Part shown: positions 7,890 through 18,026 of the stretch, one piece after another
Numbering within the stretch: position 1 is the stretch's first letter
Layout: the number at the start of each line of letters is the position of its first letter
Assembly (NCBI RefSeq): GCF_022678645.1
Contig: NZ_JALBWV010000032.1
Location: 1-64,000 of the forward strand
Source of the DNA: Saccharopolyspora soli
GTDB lineage: Bacteria > Actinomycetota > Actinomycetes > Mycobacteriales > Pseudonocardiaceae
Direction: 5' to 3'
DNA: 64,000 bases
Notes under the pieces: generated by a model
What the model was told of the DNA's origin: nothing
The model's input: only the letters and a program-made list of their open reading frames with translations
Database searches by the model: none
Made by a program: the position numbers and the translations under genes

Positions 7890-8792
7890 GTGCAAGCATT
7901 CCTGATCTTCGCGATCGGTGGTTTCGTCGCGCAGCTGGTCGACGGCTCACTCGGCATGGCCTACGGGGTGACCTCGACGACGATCCTGCTCGCCGCGGGC
8001 CTGACCCCGGCCCTGGCCTCGGCTTCGGTCCACCTCGCCGAGATCGGCACCTCGATCGCCTCCGGGCTCTCGCACTGGAAGTTCGGCAACGTCGACTGGA
8101 AGATGGTGCTGATCCTCGGCGTGCCGGGCGCCGTCGGCGCGTTCTTCGGCGCCACCGTGCTGAGCAACCTCTCCACCGAAGCCGCCGAGCCGTGGATGTC
8201 GGCGATCCTGCTCGCCCTCGGGATCTACGTGCTGCTGCGGTTCGCCATCCGCCCGCTTCGGCGCCGCCAGCTCACCGGCGTCAGCCCGAAGCTGCTCGCC
8301 CCGCTGGGCCTGGTCGCCGGGTTCGTGGACGCCACCGGGGGCGGCGGCTGGGGCCCGGTGGCGACCCCGACGCTGCTGAGCACCGGCAAGGTCGAGCCGC
8401 GCAAGGTCGTCGGCTCGGTGGACACCAGCGAGTTCCTGATCGCCTCCGCGGCGAGCCTGGGCTTCCTGACCTCGCTGGCGAATCAGCAGCTGTCCTGGCT
8501 CACGGTGGGTGCGTTGCTGCTGGGCGGTGTGATCGCGGCGCCGCTGGCGGCCTACCTGGTGCGCGTCGTGCCGATGCGGCTGATCGGGGTCGGCGCTGGG
8601 GGCCTGATCGTGCTGACCAACGCTCGCACGCTGATCAACAACTTCGACCTGCCCGCCCCGTCACCGACCGTCATCTACACGGCGATCATCGTCGCCTGGG
8701 TCGCGGCGCTCGGGTACACGATCCGCGTGGTCCTGGCGGAGCGCCGCGAGCTGGCGGACGTGGAGGAAGCCACCGCGCCAGCCCGGAGCTAG
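7890..8792 (+). CDS. TauE/SafE-family sulfite/sulfonate exporter
   Basis: 300 residues with about eight hydrophobic spans in two related halves. The family pattern appears as GGFVAQLVDGSLGMAYGVTS at the start and GLVAGFVDATGGGGWGPVAT in the second half. Such proteins move sulfite, sulfonates or other organosulfur anions across the membrane. The GTG start at 7890 follows a GGAG-type site (acggagacatc). A leader peptide of the cysteine/sulfur type precedes it, which agrees with a sulfur role. The next gene downstream, on the other strand, resembles UDP-sulfoquinovose synthase, whose reaction uses sulfite. Substrate is inferred. Confidence 0.9.
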   Translation: MQAFLIFAIGGFVAQLVDGSLGMAYGVTSTTILLAAGLTPALASASVHLAEIGTSIASGLSHWKFGNVDWKMVLILGVPGAVGAFFGATVLSNLSTEAAEPWMSAILLALGIYVLLRFAIRPLRRRQLTGVSPKLLAPLGLVAGFVDATGGGGWGPVATPTLLSTGKVEPRKVVGSVDTSEFLIASAASLGFLTSLANQQLSWLTVGALLLGGVIAAPLAAYLVRVVPMRLIGVGAGGLIVLTNARTLINNFDLPAPSPTVIYTAIIVAWVAALGYTIRVVLAERRELADVEEATAPARS

Positions 8793-9171
8793 CGAGACTG
8801 TTTCCGAAGGGGCTTGCGTAGCGCGGGCGATTTCTCGCGAAATTGGCACTTCCCGGGCACCGCCGCCGCAGGGTCTCCGGCGTCCTGGATGGTCAGAAGA
8901 TTTACCCACGTGCCGTATCGCCGAGATCAACCAAACGAGTTACTGTTCGGTAGACCGTGTGGAAGCCCCCCGACACACGGTAGGCGCCCCGGGAGCGGAG
9001 TTCGCGCTCCGCGCCCGGGGCACCGCTCCCCGCACCACGGCCTGATCGACGTGACCGCGGCGTTCGCAATCAAGTGTGCCCCGCCCTGTTGGTATATTCC
9101 AGCCGCCACGCGGCCCAGTCGTGGACACGGTTGCAGCACGCCCCGGCATCGTCGATGTGATCAACAGCCGC
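8793..9171. other. convergent intergenic region
   Basis: Between the stops of tauE and the sqdB-like gene. It holds the hairpin listed separately at 8986-9021; I saw no gene in the rest. Small open frames are out of character with the coding bias of the neighbours. Confidence 0.5.
8986..9021. terminator. bidirectional hairpin terminator
   Basis: GCCCCGGG-A-GCGGAG and its complement CTCCGC-G-CCCGGGGC around a six-base loop: 14 pairs with one opposed A/G position. It sits between the convergent tauE and sqdB-like genes. Confidence 0.7.
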
Positions 9172-10353
<1,182 letters not shown>

Positions 10354-10580
10354 CTATTCGAACTTCGGCGCCACCGTCGCGTACGCCGCACGGCAAGGAC
10401 CTGGCAGAGCTATCGCCTGAGCCAGCCTCACCCGTTGGATACAACATGGGGCATGGTCTCATCTCTTGACCATTTCACGAAGAGCTGCCCTTTTCGCTTG
10501 TCCCAGACTGGGAATTCGCTGGGAATCCGGACTGGGTATGGTTCAACCGGAGCAACCCGAACGGCTGGAACGGAGTCGGC

Positions 10581-11051
10581 ATGGTGCAGCAAACCGCCGA
10601 AAGCACCGGCGCTCGCCGTGGTCGGTATTGGCGGTTGCTCAGCCGTTTCGCGGCCGCATCGGTAGTCGCTACCGGAATCAGCCAACTTGTTTTTTTGTTG
10701 TCTTACTCACTCGGGGCCACGGCCGTGTTCGCCACCACATTGGCCTGGTTGGCCGGTGCGATTCCGAACTTCGTACTAAATCGGCGCACCTGGGGCGGCG
10801 GCGGCCGGGCCGCGTTGCGCGGCGAGATCCTGCGCTACGGCGTGATCTCGGTGGGCACCGCGCTGCTGGCCGCACTGGCCACGCACAACGCCGAAACCCT
10901 GGCGCACGCGCTGTTCCCAGATGTCCGGACCGCGCAGATCGCCGTTGTCTGGGGCGCGTTCATCGGCACGTACGCGGTGATGTTCGTGGTGAAGTTCGTG
11001 CTGATCGACCGACTGGTGTTCACCGCTCGCCGACCGCGGCGGGCTCGTTGA
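10581..11051 (+). CDS. GtrA-family membrane protein
   Basis: 156 residues with four hydrophobic spans. LSRFAAASVVATGISQLVFL at the start and ANFVLNRRTW-like sequence (AIPNFVLNRRTWGGG) in the middle are typical of GtrA. GtrA proteins help transfer or flip polyprenyl-linked sugars for surface polysaccharide or lipid decoration. Its 3' end overlaps the convergent glycosyltransferase gene by 32 bases. Together with that gene and two sugar-nucleotide enzymes it suggests a surface glycan or glycolipid system. Confidence 0.85.
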   Translation: MVQQTAESTGARRGRYWRLLSRFAAASVVATGISQLVFLLSYSLGATAVFATTLAWLAGAIPNFVLNRRTWGGGGRAALRGEILRYGVISVGTALLAALATHNAETLAHALFPDVRTAQIAVVWGAFIGTYAVMFVVKFVLIDRLVFTARRPRRAR

Positions 11052-13308
11052 TCGGTTCCCGGTGCGGCGTGCTCGCCCGGCGTTCCCGCCACCAGGTGCC
11101 GAGCACGACCCGCGCATAGCGGTAGCCGTACAGCAGGTTGTTGCCCTTCTTGCTCACCCCGGCGGTCCGCGCCAGCATCCGCATCGGCTGTTCCAGCACC
11201 TGGTAGCCGTGGCTGAGCACCCCGACCAGCAACTCCGAGGACTGGTACTGCGGCTGCTCCAGCGTCACCGAGTTCGGCACCTCGGCCCGCATGCCGCGGA
11301 ACCCGAAGGACGTGTCCGTGATGCGCTGCCCGGTCAGCGCGCTGACCAGCCAGGCGAACACGTAGGTGCCAGCGCGGCGGATCAGCGCGGGTCGCTCGTT
11401 GCTGCCGAGCCGCCGGGAGCCGGTCACGAAGTCGGCCCGGCCGTCGATCAGCGGCCGCAGCAGCTTCGGGAGTTCGGCGATGTCGTACTGGCCGTCCGCG
11501 TCGGTGGTGACGATGTAGCGCGCCCCGCGTTCGGCCGCCAAGCGGTAACCCAACCGCAGCGCCGCACCCTGCCCCCGGTTGACGGGTGCGACGCAGGTCT
11601 GCGCGCCGTGCTTCAGCGCGATCGCAGCGGTGTCGTCGGTCGCTCCGTCGACCACCACCAGGGTGTCCACGTCCAGGTCGCAGCTGCGGGCGGGAATGCC
11701 GTCGAGCACTTCGCCCAGCGACTCCTCCTCGTTGTACGCGGCGATCAGCACGACCACCGGGGCGAACCGCTGCGCGCCGTAGCGGGCGGAGTAGTCGTCC
11801 AATGCGACCCGGTCCACCTCGGCCGGGAAGGTCGTCGGCATCTCACTCTCCTTCGGGGGTCTTGGTCGGGAGCGACCTCGATCGTTCGCACGCCCGCTGG
11901 GGACGCCGCGGCGTCTGGCCAGCGCGGTCGCGCCCAGGGCGCCAGCCAGCGGTATCAGCACCAGGCCGGGCAGCTGGTAGCGCCAAGAGAATTCCATCGC
12001 CGCGGCGGTGCCCAGCACGGTGGTCGCCATTCCGGCGCAAAGCAGGCATGCGGGGCGCAGCCCGGACCCACGGGCCCGGCCGACGCCGAGCACGGCCAGC
12101 GCGGCGACCGCGAGCGCGCCGCCGAGGGCGATGCCCGGCGTGTAGCCGCCGCCGAGCTGGTAGGCGCGCAGGAACCCGGCCAGCTGCGGGTCGACCGACA
12201 AGCTGCCGTCGTCGTAGAGCTCGGTCCACTCCACGACGTACCAGTCGACTGCGTACATCGGGTAGGTCTGCTGGAACTGCCAGCGGTCCAGCGGCACGTC
12301 GCCGGGCGTTTGGGTGCGGGTCGGGGCGAAACCCTTGAAGAAGTCCTCGGCCATCCCGCCAACCACGTCCAGCGGTTGGTGCAGCAGAACCTTGCGGGTG
12401 AACGAGCCTTGCGCGGCGGCGACGTCCATGTCGGCTGGCAGGAACTTGTCGACGTTCTCCTGGACGTGCCAGAAGTGGATGTAGAAGTCGATGCCGTTGC
12501 GGGCCCGCTGTTCGAGCGGTTCCGCCGGGCAGACCAGCCGCTCCTGCGGTGTCAGGTCGAGCTCGTCGCAGTGGGCGACCACCGCGGCGCGGCCGTAGAG
12601 GGCACCGCCGCCGGAGCCGCCCACGCCGAACGAACCGGTCCACGCCAGGTGGTACAGCGAGTAGCCGCCGACGCCCGCGGCGAAGGCGCCGACCAGCGCG
12701 GCGGTGGCGATCAGGCGGCGCCGCCAGCCGTCCCGCGGCCGCCAACCGGTGGCCAGCAGCACGAACACCGCGGCCGGAACCACCAGCGTGAGTCCGACGA
12801 CGCGCACCGTCACCGCTGCGGCCAGCACGATCCCGGCCAGCGCGGCGAGCCTCGGGCCCGGCGCGCCCCACCAGGTCAGCACGTAGACCGCGACCAGCAG
12901 CAACACCTGGAACAGCAGATCGGACATGATGTTCTGCTCGATCTGCAGCTGGTAGGCGTCCAGCAGCACCGGGGCCGCGGCCACCGCCGCGATCCACGGC
13001 CGGACGTCGAACCGCCGCAGCAACGCGTAGATCCCGACGCCCAGGCCGAGCCCGAGCAGGTGCTGCACCGCCACCACGGCGGTCAGGCTGCCGACCGCGA
13101 GCAGCGGCCACAGGAACACCTCGTAACCGACCGGGTTGATGCCGCCCGGGAAGAACGCGCCGACGTCGTCGAGGTAGCGGAACGAGTCGATGTAGAGCAG
13201 TGCGGGCCGGTAGGCCAGCTGGACGACGATCCGCAGGACCAGTCCGGCGAGCACGAACAGTGCCAGCAGCCAGTGCCGCCGGAGGATGCGCGCGAGCGCG
13301 GCGCTCAT
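11020..13308 (-). CDS. membrane glycosyltransferase fused to GT2 (DPM1-like) glycosyltransferase
   Basis: 762 residues in one frame. Residues 1-470 form a multi-span membrane protein (LRRHWLLALFVLAGLVLRIV; LLYIDSFRYLDD resembling the GT39/GT87 first loop; YQLQIEQNIMSDLLFQ). From residue 490 a complete GT2 enzyme begins: VVVLIAAYNEEESLGEVLDG, VDTLVVVDGATDDT, NRGQGAALRLGYRLAA and TTDADGQYD, like dolichol-phosphate-mannose synthases. The Met at residue 490 (ATG 11841) has AAGGAG six bases upstream, and a TGA in another frame lies just before it. So this looks like two operon genes joined by a frameshift or natural fusion. It overlaps the upstream epimerase by four bases. Confidence 0.82.
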   Translation of the reverse strand: MSAALARILRRHWLLALFVLAGLVLRIVVQLAYRPALLYIDSFRYLDDVGAFFPGGINPVGYEVFLWPLLAVGSLTAVVAVQHLLGLGLGVGIYALLRRFDVRPWIAAVAAAPVLLDAYQLQIEQNIMSDLLFQVLLLVAVYVLTWWGAPGPRLAALAGIVLAAAVTVRVVGLTLVVPAAVFVLLATGWRPRDGWRRRLIATAALVGAFAAGVGGYSLYHLAWTGSFGVGGSGGGALYGRAAVVAHCDELDLTPQERLVCPAEPLEQRARNGIDFYIHFWHVQENVDKFLPADMDVAAAQGSFTRKVLLHQPLDVVGGMAEDFFKGFAPTRTQTPGDVPLDRWQFQQTYPMYAVDWYVVEWTELYDDGSLSVDPQLAGFLRAYQLGGGYTPGIALGGALAVAALAVLGVGRARGSGLRPACLLCAGMATTVLGTAAAMEFSWRYQLPGLVLIPLAGALGATALARRRGVPSGRANDRGRSRPRPPKESEMPTTFPAEVDRVALDDYSARYGAQRFAPVVVLIAAYNEEESLGEVLDGIPARSCDLDVDTLVVVDGATDDTAAIALKHGAQTCVAPVNRGQGAALRLGYRLAAERGARYIVTTDADGQYDIAELPKLLRPLIDGRADFVTGSRRLGSNERPALIRRAGTYVFAWLVSALTGQRITDTSFGFRGMRAEVPNSVTLEQPQYQSSELLVGVLSHGYQVLEQPMRMLARTAGVSKKGNNLLYGYRYARVVLGTWWRERRASTPHREPINEPAAVGER

Positions 13309-14261
13309 CGCATTCCGCGGCGGAAGTCCGCCCAGACGGTGCGCAGTCCCTCGGTGAGCTCGACGTTCGGGGTGTAGCCGAGTTCGCGCTGCGCCTTGGC
13401 CACGTCCACGATCACCGCGGGCATCTCGCCGTTCTTGGCGGACACGTGGGTGACCGGCACGTCTTCGCCGGTGGCGGCGCGGACCGCGTCGATGAGCTCA
13501 AGCACCGAGATCGAGTGCCCGGAGCCGATGATCGCAGTGCCGGTGTACTGCTTGTCCCATGCGGCCAGCATGCCCTGCACGACGTCGTCGATGTGCACGA
13601 AGTCGCGGCGCTGCGCGCCATCGCCGTAGACCTCGACGCCGCTGTTTGCCAGCGCTGCCCGCATCAGCCGCGGGATGAAGCTGTCCTTCTGCGCCATGCC
13701 GGGTCCGTAGATGTTGGTGAACCGCAGCGCGCAGGTGGCCATGCCGTACGCCCCGGCGTAGCCGGAGAGCAGCATCTCGCACGCCGCCTTGGTGGCGCCG
13801 TAGGGCGTGAGCGGGCGCACCGGCAGAGCCTCGGAGATCGTGCCGTGACCAATGTCACCGGTCACCGCGTTGGTGGACGCGAGGATGAACTGGCCGACCG
13901 CGCGGACGCGGGCCAGCTCCAGCAACTCGTGGGTGACCGCCACGTTGTTGGCGTAGGTCTCGGCGGGCTGGTCCACCGAACGCAGCACCGAGGTGATCGC
14001 GGCCAGGTGGATGATCCCGGCGGCGCCCGGCGGTACCGCAGCCTCCCGCACGTCGGCGTCCCGCAGGTCGCCTTCCAGGTAGGTCACCAGATCGCTGCGC
14101 AGTTCGGCGGGCGGCGCCTGCAGGTCCACGATGGTGACCGGGGTTCCGCGCCCTAAGAAGGCGCGTACCACTGCTCTGCCGACGAAACCGGAACCACCGG
14201 TGACGACAACGCGATCGGCCTGGGCAGTGTCTGTTGCGGGAGGAATAACGCTGCTTGGCAC
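13305..14261 (-). CDS. NAD-dependent sugar epimerase/dehydratase
   Basis: About 318 residues. It has a Rossmann nucleotide site VVVTGGSGFVGRAVVRAFLG, acidic LEGDLRD, the catalytic pair in PLTPYGATKAACEM (YxxxK) and the substrate region LRFTNIYGPGMAQ. It is a UDP-glucose 4-epimerase-like extended SDR. Start GTG 14261 gives the normal family N-terminus; the longer open frame adds an Arg-rich tail with no support. Its stop overlaps the glycosyltransferase start (ATGA), so it probably supplies a sugar nucleotide for that enzyme. Confidence 0.88.
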   Translation of the reverse strand: MPSSVIPPATDTAQADRVVVTGGSGFVGRAVVRAFLGRGTPVTIVDLQAPPAELRSDLVTYLEGDLRDADVREAAVPPGAAGIIHLAAITSVLRSVDQPAETYANNVAVTHELLELARVRAVGQFILASTNAVTGDIGHGTISEALPVRPLTPYGATKAACEMLLSGYAGAYGMATCALRFTNIYGPGMAQKDSFIPRLMRAALANSGVEVYGDGAQRRDFVHIDDVVQGMLAAWDKQYTGTAIIGSGHSISVLELIDAVRAATGEDVPVTHVSAKNGEMPAVIVDVAKAQRELGYTPNVELTEGLRTVWADFRRGMR

Positions 14262-14327
14262 GCGCCAGACTCTAACCGCCCTCCCGCGCCCTGCGGTCCA
14301 CACCTGTCCCGAACCGCGACGTCCGCG

Positions 14328-14765
14328 TTATCCGCCGAGATGTTCCGCAAGTCCGTTTAGCCCGGTCCGATAGACCCCTTGGGCGAAGGTCTGACCCAAC
14401 TGCTGCTCGTCGGCGGCGTCGGCGTCGTAGTGCGAAAACCATTCGACGAAGCTGTGTCCGGTGTCCGTTATCGGCGCGACTCGGATGGTGGAGCGGTAGC
14501 TGCGCACCGGGAAGGGGCTCGTCACGAACTCGTAGGTGTAGCTGTGGTCGATGTCGTCCAGCGCCATCAGCCGCTCCCGCACCGCACCGCCGTCGGTCAG
14601 GGTCAGGTGCCGGACGCAGCCCACCGCGTCCGCCGGGCCACCGCCTTCGATCTCGCTCGCTTCGATCGCCGGATGCCAGGTCGGCAGACCGTTGAAATCG
14701 CGCACCGCCTGCCACACCTGCTCGACCGACGCCGCGATCACCCCGCTCGCATAGGACTTCGCCAC
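14328..14765 (-). CDS. SRPBCC-family protein (polyketide cyclase/START-like)
   Basis: 145 residues. SVEQVWQAVRDFNGLPTWHP is the classic SRPBCC start; YTYEFVTSPFPVRSYRSTIR and the last helix (QGVYRTGLNGLAEHL) complete a helix-grip fold that binds a small hydrophobic ligand. GTG 14765 has GGAGG seven bases upstream. It follows the Tm-1/TIM-barrel pair on the same strand after about 70 bases and may belong to the same unit. No specific ligand can be named. Confidence 0.85.
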   Translation of the reverse strand: MAKSYASGVIAASVEQVWQAVRDFNGLPTWHPAIEASEIEGGGPADAVGCVRHLTLTDGGAVRERLMALDDIDHSYTYEFVTSPFPVRSYRSTIRVAPITDTGHSFVEWFSHYDADAADEQQLGQTFAQGVYRTGLNGLAEHLGG

Positions 14766-14833
14766 CGTTTCCTCCTCAGTGCTCAGTTGTGGTGGGCCGC
14801 TTCGTCCACCCTCGACACTTGATGCACGGGTCC

Positions 14834-15664
14834 CTAGAACGTCAGGTCCTTGAACGCCTTGGTCTGTTCGATCAGCGCCTTCTCGGTGGGCAGTCGCTCC
14901 ATGCTGCTCGCGCCGTAGAAGCCGTGGCACCGCTTGGTCCTGGACAGCACGTGCGCCGCGTCCCCGGGCATCGAGATCGGCCCGCCGTGGCAGAGCACCA
15001 GCACGTCGTCGCGCACTTCGCGGGCGGCCTGCGCCCACTCGTCGATCAAGGCCACGCAGTCGTCCAGCGACTTGGCGGTTTCCGCGCCGATGGCGCCGCC
15101 GGTGGTCAGCCCCATGTGGCACACGATGATGTCCGCGCCAGCCTCGGTCATCGCGCGTGCATCGGCGCTGGAGAACACGTACGGCGTGGTCAGCAGGTCG
15201 GCTTCGCGCGCTGCGGCGACGAGTTCGACCTCCAGGTCGTAGCCCATGCCGGTTTCCTCCAGGTTCGCCCGGAAGGTTCCGTCGATGAGCCCGACGGTCG
15301 GGAAGTTCTGGATCCCGGCGAACCCGAGTTCGCGCAGTTCGGCCAGGAACCGGTCCCGCAGCATGAACGGGTCGGTGCCGTTGACCCCGGCCAGCACCGG
15401 GGTGTGCCGGACCACCGGCAGCACCTCGCGGGCCATCTCCACCACGATGTCGTTGGCGTTGCCGTAGGCCAGCAGTCCGGCCAGCGAACCCCGCCCGGCC
15501 ATCCGGTAGCGTCCGGAGTTGTAGATGACGATCAGGTCGATGCCACCGGCCTCCTCGCACTTCGCGGACAGACCGGTGCCCGCACCACCACCGACGATCG
15601 GTTCCCCGCGCTCGACCTTGGCGCGCAATCCGCGCATCACCTCGGCGCGGTCGAATCGGCTCAT
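14834..15664 (-). CDS. phosphoenolpyruvate-hydrolase-like TIM-barrel protein
   Basis: 276 residues. [63 protein letters not shown] and [17 protein letters not shown] match the TIM-barrel domain that forms the C-terminal half of plant Tm-1-like proteins and occurs alone in bacteria (PEP hydrolase/mutase superfamily). Its ATG overlaps the stop of the upstream Tm-1-like gene by four bases. The exact reaction is unknown. Confidence 0.85.
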   Translation of the reverse strand: MSRFDRAEVMRGLRAKVERGEPIVGGGAGTGLSAKCEEAGGIDLIVIYNSGRYRMAGRGSLAGLLAYGNANDIVVEMAREVLPVVRHTPVLAGVNGTDPFMLRDRFLAELRELGFAGIQNFPTVGLIDGTFRANLEETGMGYDLEVELVAAAREADLLTTPYVFSSADARAMTEAGADIIVCHMGLTTGGAIGAETAKSLDDCVALIDEWAQAAREVRDDVLVLCHGGPISMPGDAAHVLSRTKRCHGFYGASSMERLPTEKALIEQTKAFKDLTF

Positions 15665-16854
15665 CGTGCCTCCTGGCGAGCGACGTCGCGGAACGCCGCG
15701 ATCAGCGCGGCGGCGAATTCCGGGTCGTTGACGTTGTGCGGTACCCGCAGCACCTGCCGGTCGGCGGTCTGCCGCAGCTGGCTTTCGAGGGTGTCGAAGA
15801 GCACCGCGTCCACCTCGGGATCGTAGAAGGGCTGCCCCGGTGCGTCCAACATGGACACTCCGCCGGTCGGGAGCAGGAAGCGCACCGGTCCTCGGCAGGC
15901 GTTGAGCTTGGCGGCGATGAACGCCGCGATCCGCCGACATTCGGCCGCGGAGGTGCGCATCAGCGTGACCTGCGGATTGTGCACGTAGAGGTTGCGGTCC
16001 CGGTACTGCGGCGCAACGGTGTCCAGCGCCCCGAAGTTCACCATGTCCAGGGCGCCGCACGAGCCGACGTAGGGCACTTCGGTGCGGGCGATGGCGTCGA
16101 GGCGCTGCTCCCCGGCGCTCATCACGCCACCGGCGATCAGATCGCAGACCTCGGTGGTGGTGATGTCCAGAACCGCGCGGACCAACCCGTCGTCGACGAG
16201 CTTCTCCATCGCCCGGCCACCGGTTCCGGTCGCGTGGAACACCAGCGGGTCGTAGTCGGCGGACAGTTGCTCGGCCACCGCGGTCACGCACGGCGTGGTG
16301 ACGCCGAACATGGACAGCGCGACAGCGGGCTTGTCCTCTGCCGGAGGTGCCGGATGGGTTACGGCACCGAGCAGCGCGTGCGCGGCGTTGGCCAGCACCT
16401 GGCGGGAAATCCGGTTCAGCCCGGCGACATCGGTGACCGACGGGAACATCGCGATATCGGTGGCGTCCACATAGGGCGAAACATCACCGGAGGCCACTGT
16501 GGACACCATCAGCTTCGGCACACCGACCGGCAGAGCGCGCATGGCGGGCGTGATCAGCGCGGTGCCGCCCGATCCGCCGAGCCCGATGATCCCATCGACG
16601 TCGCGGCCGACGAGGAACCGTTCGAATGCGGTGGCCATCGCCGCGACAGCGGAGCCGCGATCACCGGTGAACACCGCGTCGGCGCCGTCGGGGTGATGCG
16701 CGGCGACCTCGGCGGCGGACACGTCGACATCGGACGATTTGCCCGTAGTGGACAGATCAACGGTGACGACGGGATGCCCGCGCGCCACGAGCTCGGCGAC
16801 GTAGTGCAGCTCAGCGCCCTTGGTGTCGAACGTCCCGGCGACGTACGCGCCCAT
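15661..16854 (-). CDS. Tm-1-like ATP-binding protein (UPF0261)
   Basis: About 397 residues from ATG 16854, which has GGAGG five bases upstream. It begins [20 protein letters not shown] and contains [57 protein letters not shown] and [10 protein letters not shown], the UPF0261 pattern. In tomato Tm-1 this domain binds ATP and blocks tobamovirus replication protein; the bacterial role is unknown. The next gene encodes the other half of Tm-1, so the two proteins probably act as a complex. Confidence 0.88.
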   Translation of the reverse strand: MGAYVAGTFDTKGAELHYVAELVARGHPVVTVDLSTTGKSSDVDVSAAEVAAHHPDGADAVFTGDRGSAVAAMATAFERFLVGRDVDGIIGLGGSGGTALITPAMRALPVGVPKLMVSTVASGDVSPYVDATDIAMFPSVTDVAGLNRISRQVLANAAHALLGAVTHPAPPAEDKPAVALSMFGVTTPCVTAVAEQLSADYDPLVFHATGTGGRAMEKLVDDGLVRAVLDITTTEVCDLIAGGVMSAGEQRLDAIARTEVPYVGSCGALDMVNFGALDTVAPQYRDRNLYVHNPQVTLMRTSAAECRRIAAFIAAKLNACRGPVRFLLPTGGVSMLDAPGQPFYDPEVDAVLFDTLESQLRQTADRQVLRVPHNVNDPEFAAALIAAFRDVARQEAR

Positions 16855-16944
16855 CGCAACCTCCGCGGCTCGACGTCGAACCAACCCGGCGAAACTCTAC
16901 TGTTGATCAGCCCGCCGCACAGCCCTGTCGTCCGGGCGATTGCG

Positions 16945-17505
16945 TCAGCGGCGCCGCTGCTTGGGGACGTGGCCGAGCCGACGGGAATGCGCGTGCGTCG
17001 CTTGCACCCACTGCGCAACCGCCGGGCGGGTGATCAGGACCATCAGCGTGATCACGACGACCGCGAGCACGATCCACACCAGCAGGGTGGCGAAGTCCGG
17101 GCCGGTCTCGGCCAACCCGCGCACCGAGCGGAACGCGCCGAAGGCGACGACGGCCATCGTGGTCCAACCGGCCATCGCCATCCGGGCGGTGCTGGGAAAC
17201 CTGGGGTGCAGCAGACTTGCGACGCCGAGAGCGTGCATCGCACCGACCCCACCGATGATGAACGCGAGCAGCACCACGACGATCTCGCCACCGCCGCTGG
17301 CCCCGCTCCACCCGGCGACCAGGGTGAAGACGGCAACCCCGACGATGATCAGCGCGACAAGCCCGCCGAGGACCGCGGCCGCGAGCACCACCCCCGGCCG
17401 CCGCGGAGCCTGCGGTGGTGTCGGTCCGTACTGGGCCTGCGGAGGCTGGGGCGGCGGCCCGTGCTCCTGCGGATAGCGGTTCCCCTGCCAGGGCGGTTGG
17501 GACAT
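16945..17505 (-). CDS. hypothetical membrane protein with Pro-rich N-terminus
   Basis: About 186 residues. A Pro/Gln-rich cytoplasmic tail of ~38 residues (QEHGPPPQPPQAQYGPTPPQ) is followed by four hydrophobic spans, and a basic tail ends GHVPKQRRR. ATG 17505 has AGGAG seven bases upstream and is preferred over GTG 17511. Such tails are common in actinobacterial envelope proteins of unknown role. It is followed by a gap before the Tm-1 gene and is probably its own unit. Confidence 0.75.
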   Translation of the reverse strand: MSQPPWQGNRYPQEHGPPPQPPQAQYGPTPPQAPRRPGVVLAAAVLGGLVALIIVGVAVFTLVAGWSGASGGGEIVVVLLAFIIGGVGAMHALGVASLLHPRFPSTARMAMAGWTTMAVVAFGAFRSVRGLAETGPDFATLLVWIVLAVVVITLMVLITRPAVAQWVQATHAHSRRLGHVPKQRRR

Positions 17506-17646
17506 GGCCACACTCCTGCTCAGGCGCCTCCGGTCCGCAGCGAAGCGTAACGGATCAAGTCGCCCAGGAAGCCCGCATCGGCTGATTTCGTCGACGGGAC
17601 AACGATTTCCGAAATCGCGCTGGTACCACCGAACACATGCCAGACG

Positions 17647-17679
17647 AACGGCCTCCCGGCGTGCTGCCGGGAGGCCGTT
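17647..17679 (-). terminator. hairpin terminator of the 51-aa gene
   Basis: Perfect 14-base stem (AACGGCCTCCCGGC and complement) with a five-base loop, 12 bases beyond the stop of the small gene. Confidence 0.8.
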
Positions 17680-17690
17680 GTCAGCTCAGG

Positions 17691-17846
17691 TCAGTGGCTC
17701 TTGCCACCCTTGCCGAAGAACTTGTTCTTGACCTGGTCGATCTTCTCCTTGTTCTTCGGGTCGGAGGCGTACTTCTTGGCCTGGTCGATCACCTTGCGGC
17801 CCTGCGGGCTGCTGGCGAACTCGGTGACCTTCTTGAACAGCGACAT
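17691..17846 (-). CDS. small Lys-rich conserved hypothetical protein, 51 aa
   Basis: Begins MSLFKKVTEFASSPQGRKVI and ends with a Lys-rich tail (KFFGKGGKSH). GGAG lies six bases before ATG 17846, and a strong terminator follows the stop. Small amphipathic basic proteins of this pattern, with SPQGRK and DPKNKEKIDQV, are frequent in actinobacteria and somewhat resemble the MT0933-like antitoxin family. No toxin gene is adjacent, so I would not call it an antitoxin. Confidence 0.75.
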   Translation of the reverse strand: MSLFKKVTEFASSPQGRKVIDQAKKYASDPKNKEKIDQVKNKFFGKGGKSH

Positions 17847-18026
17847 CGTTGCTCCCGGCTGGTCGAAGTCATGGGCGGTTCGGATTACCGGCTCCTCCCA
17901 GGCTACCGACAAAACGGGCAAGCATCAGCCGAGCGCAGACCACCGGGTCGGACGAAATCCGCCCTTGGTCTCGAACGTGATGCTGCGGACCGCAGAACTC
18001 GCGCAAGACCAGCCCGGAACCGGGAT

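Noticed and set aside
17691..17846. Antitoxin assignment for the 51-residue Lys-rich protein
   Set aside because: Resemblance to MT0933-type antitoxins is weak and there is no toxin gene beside it.
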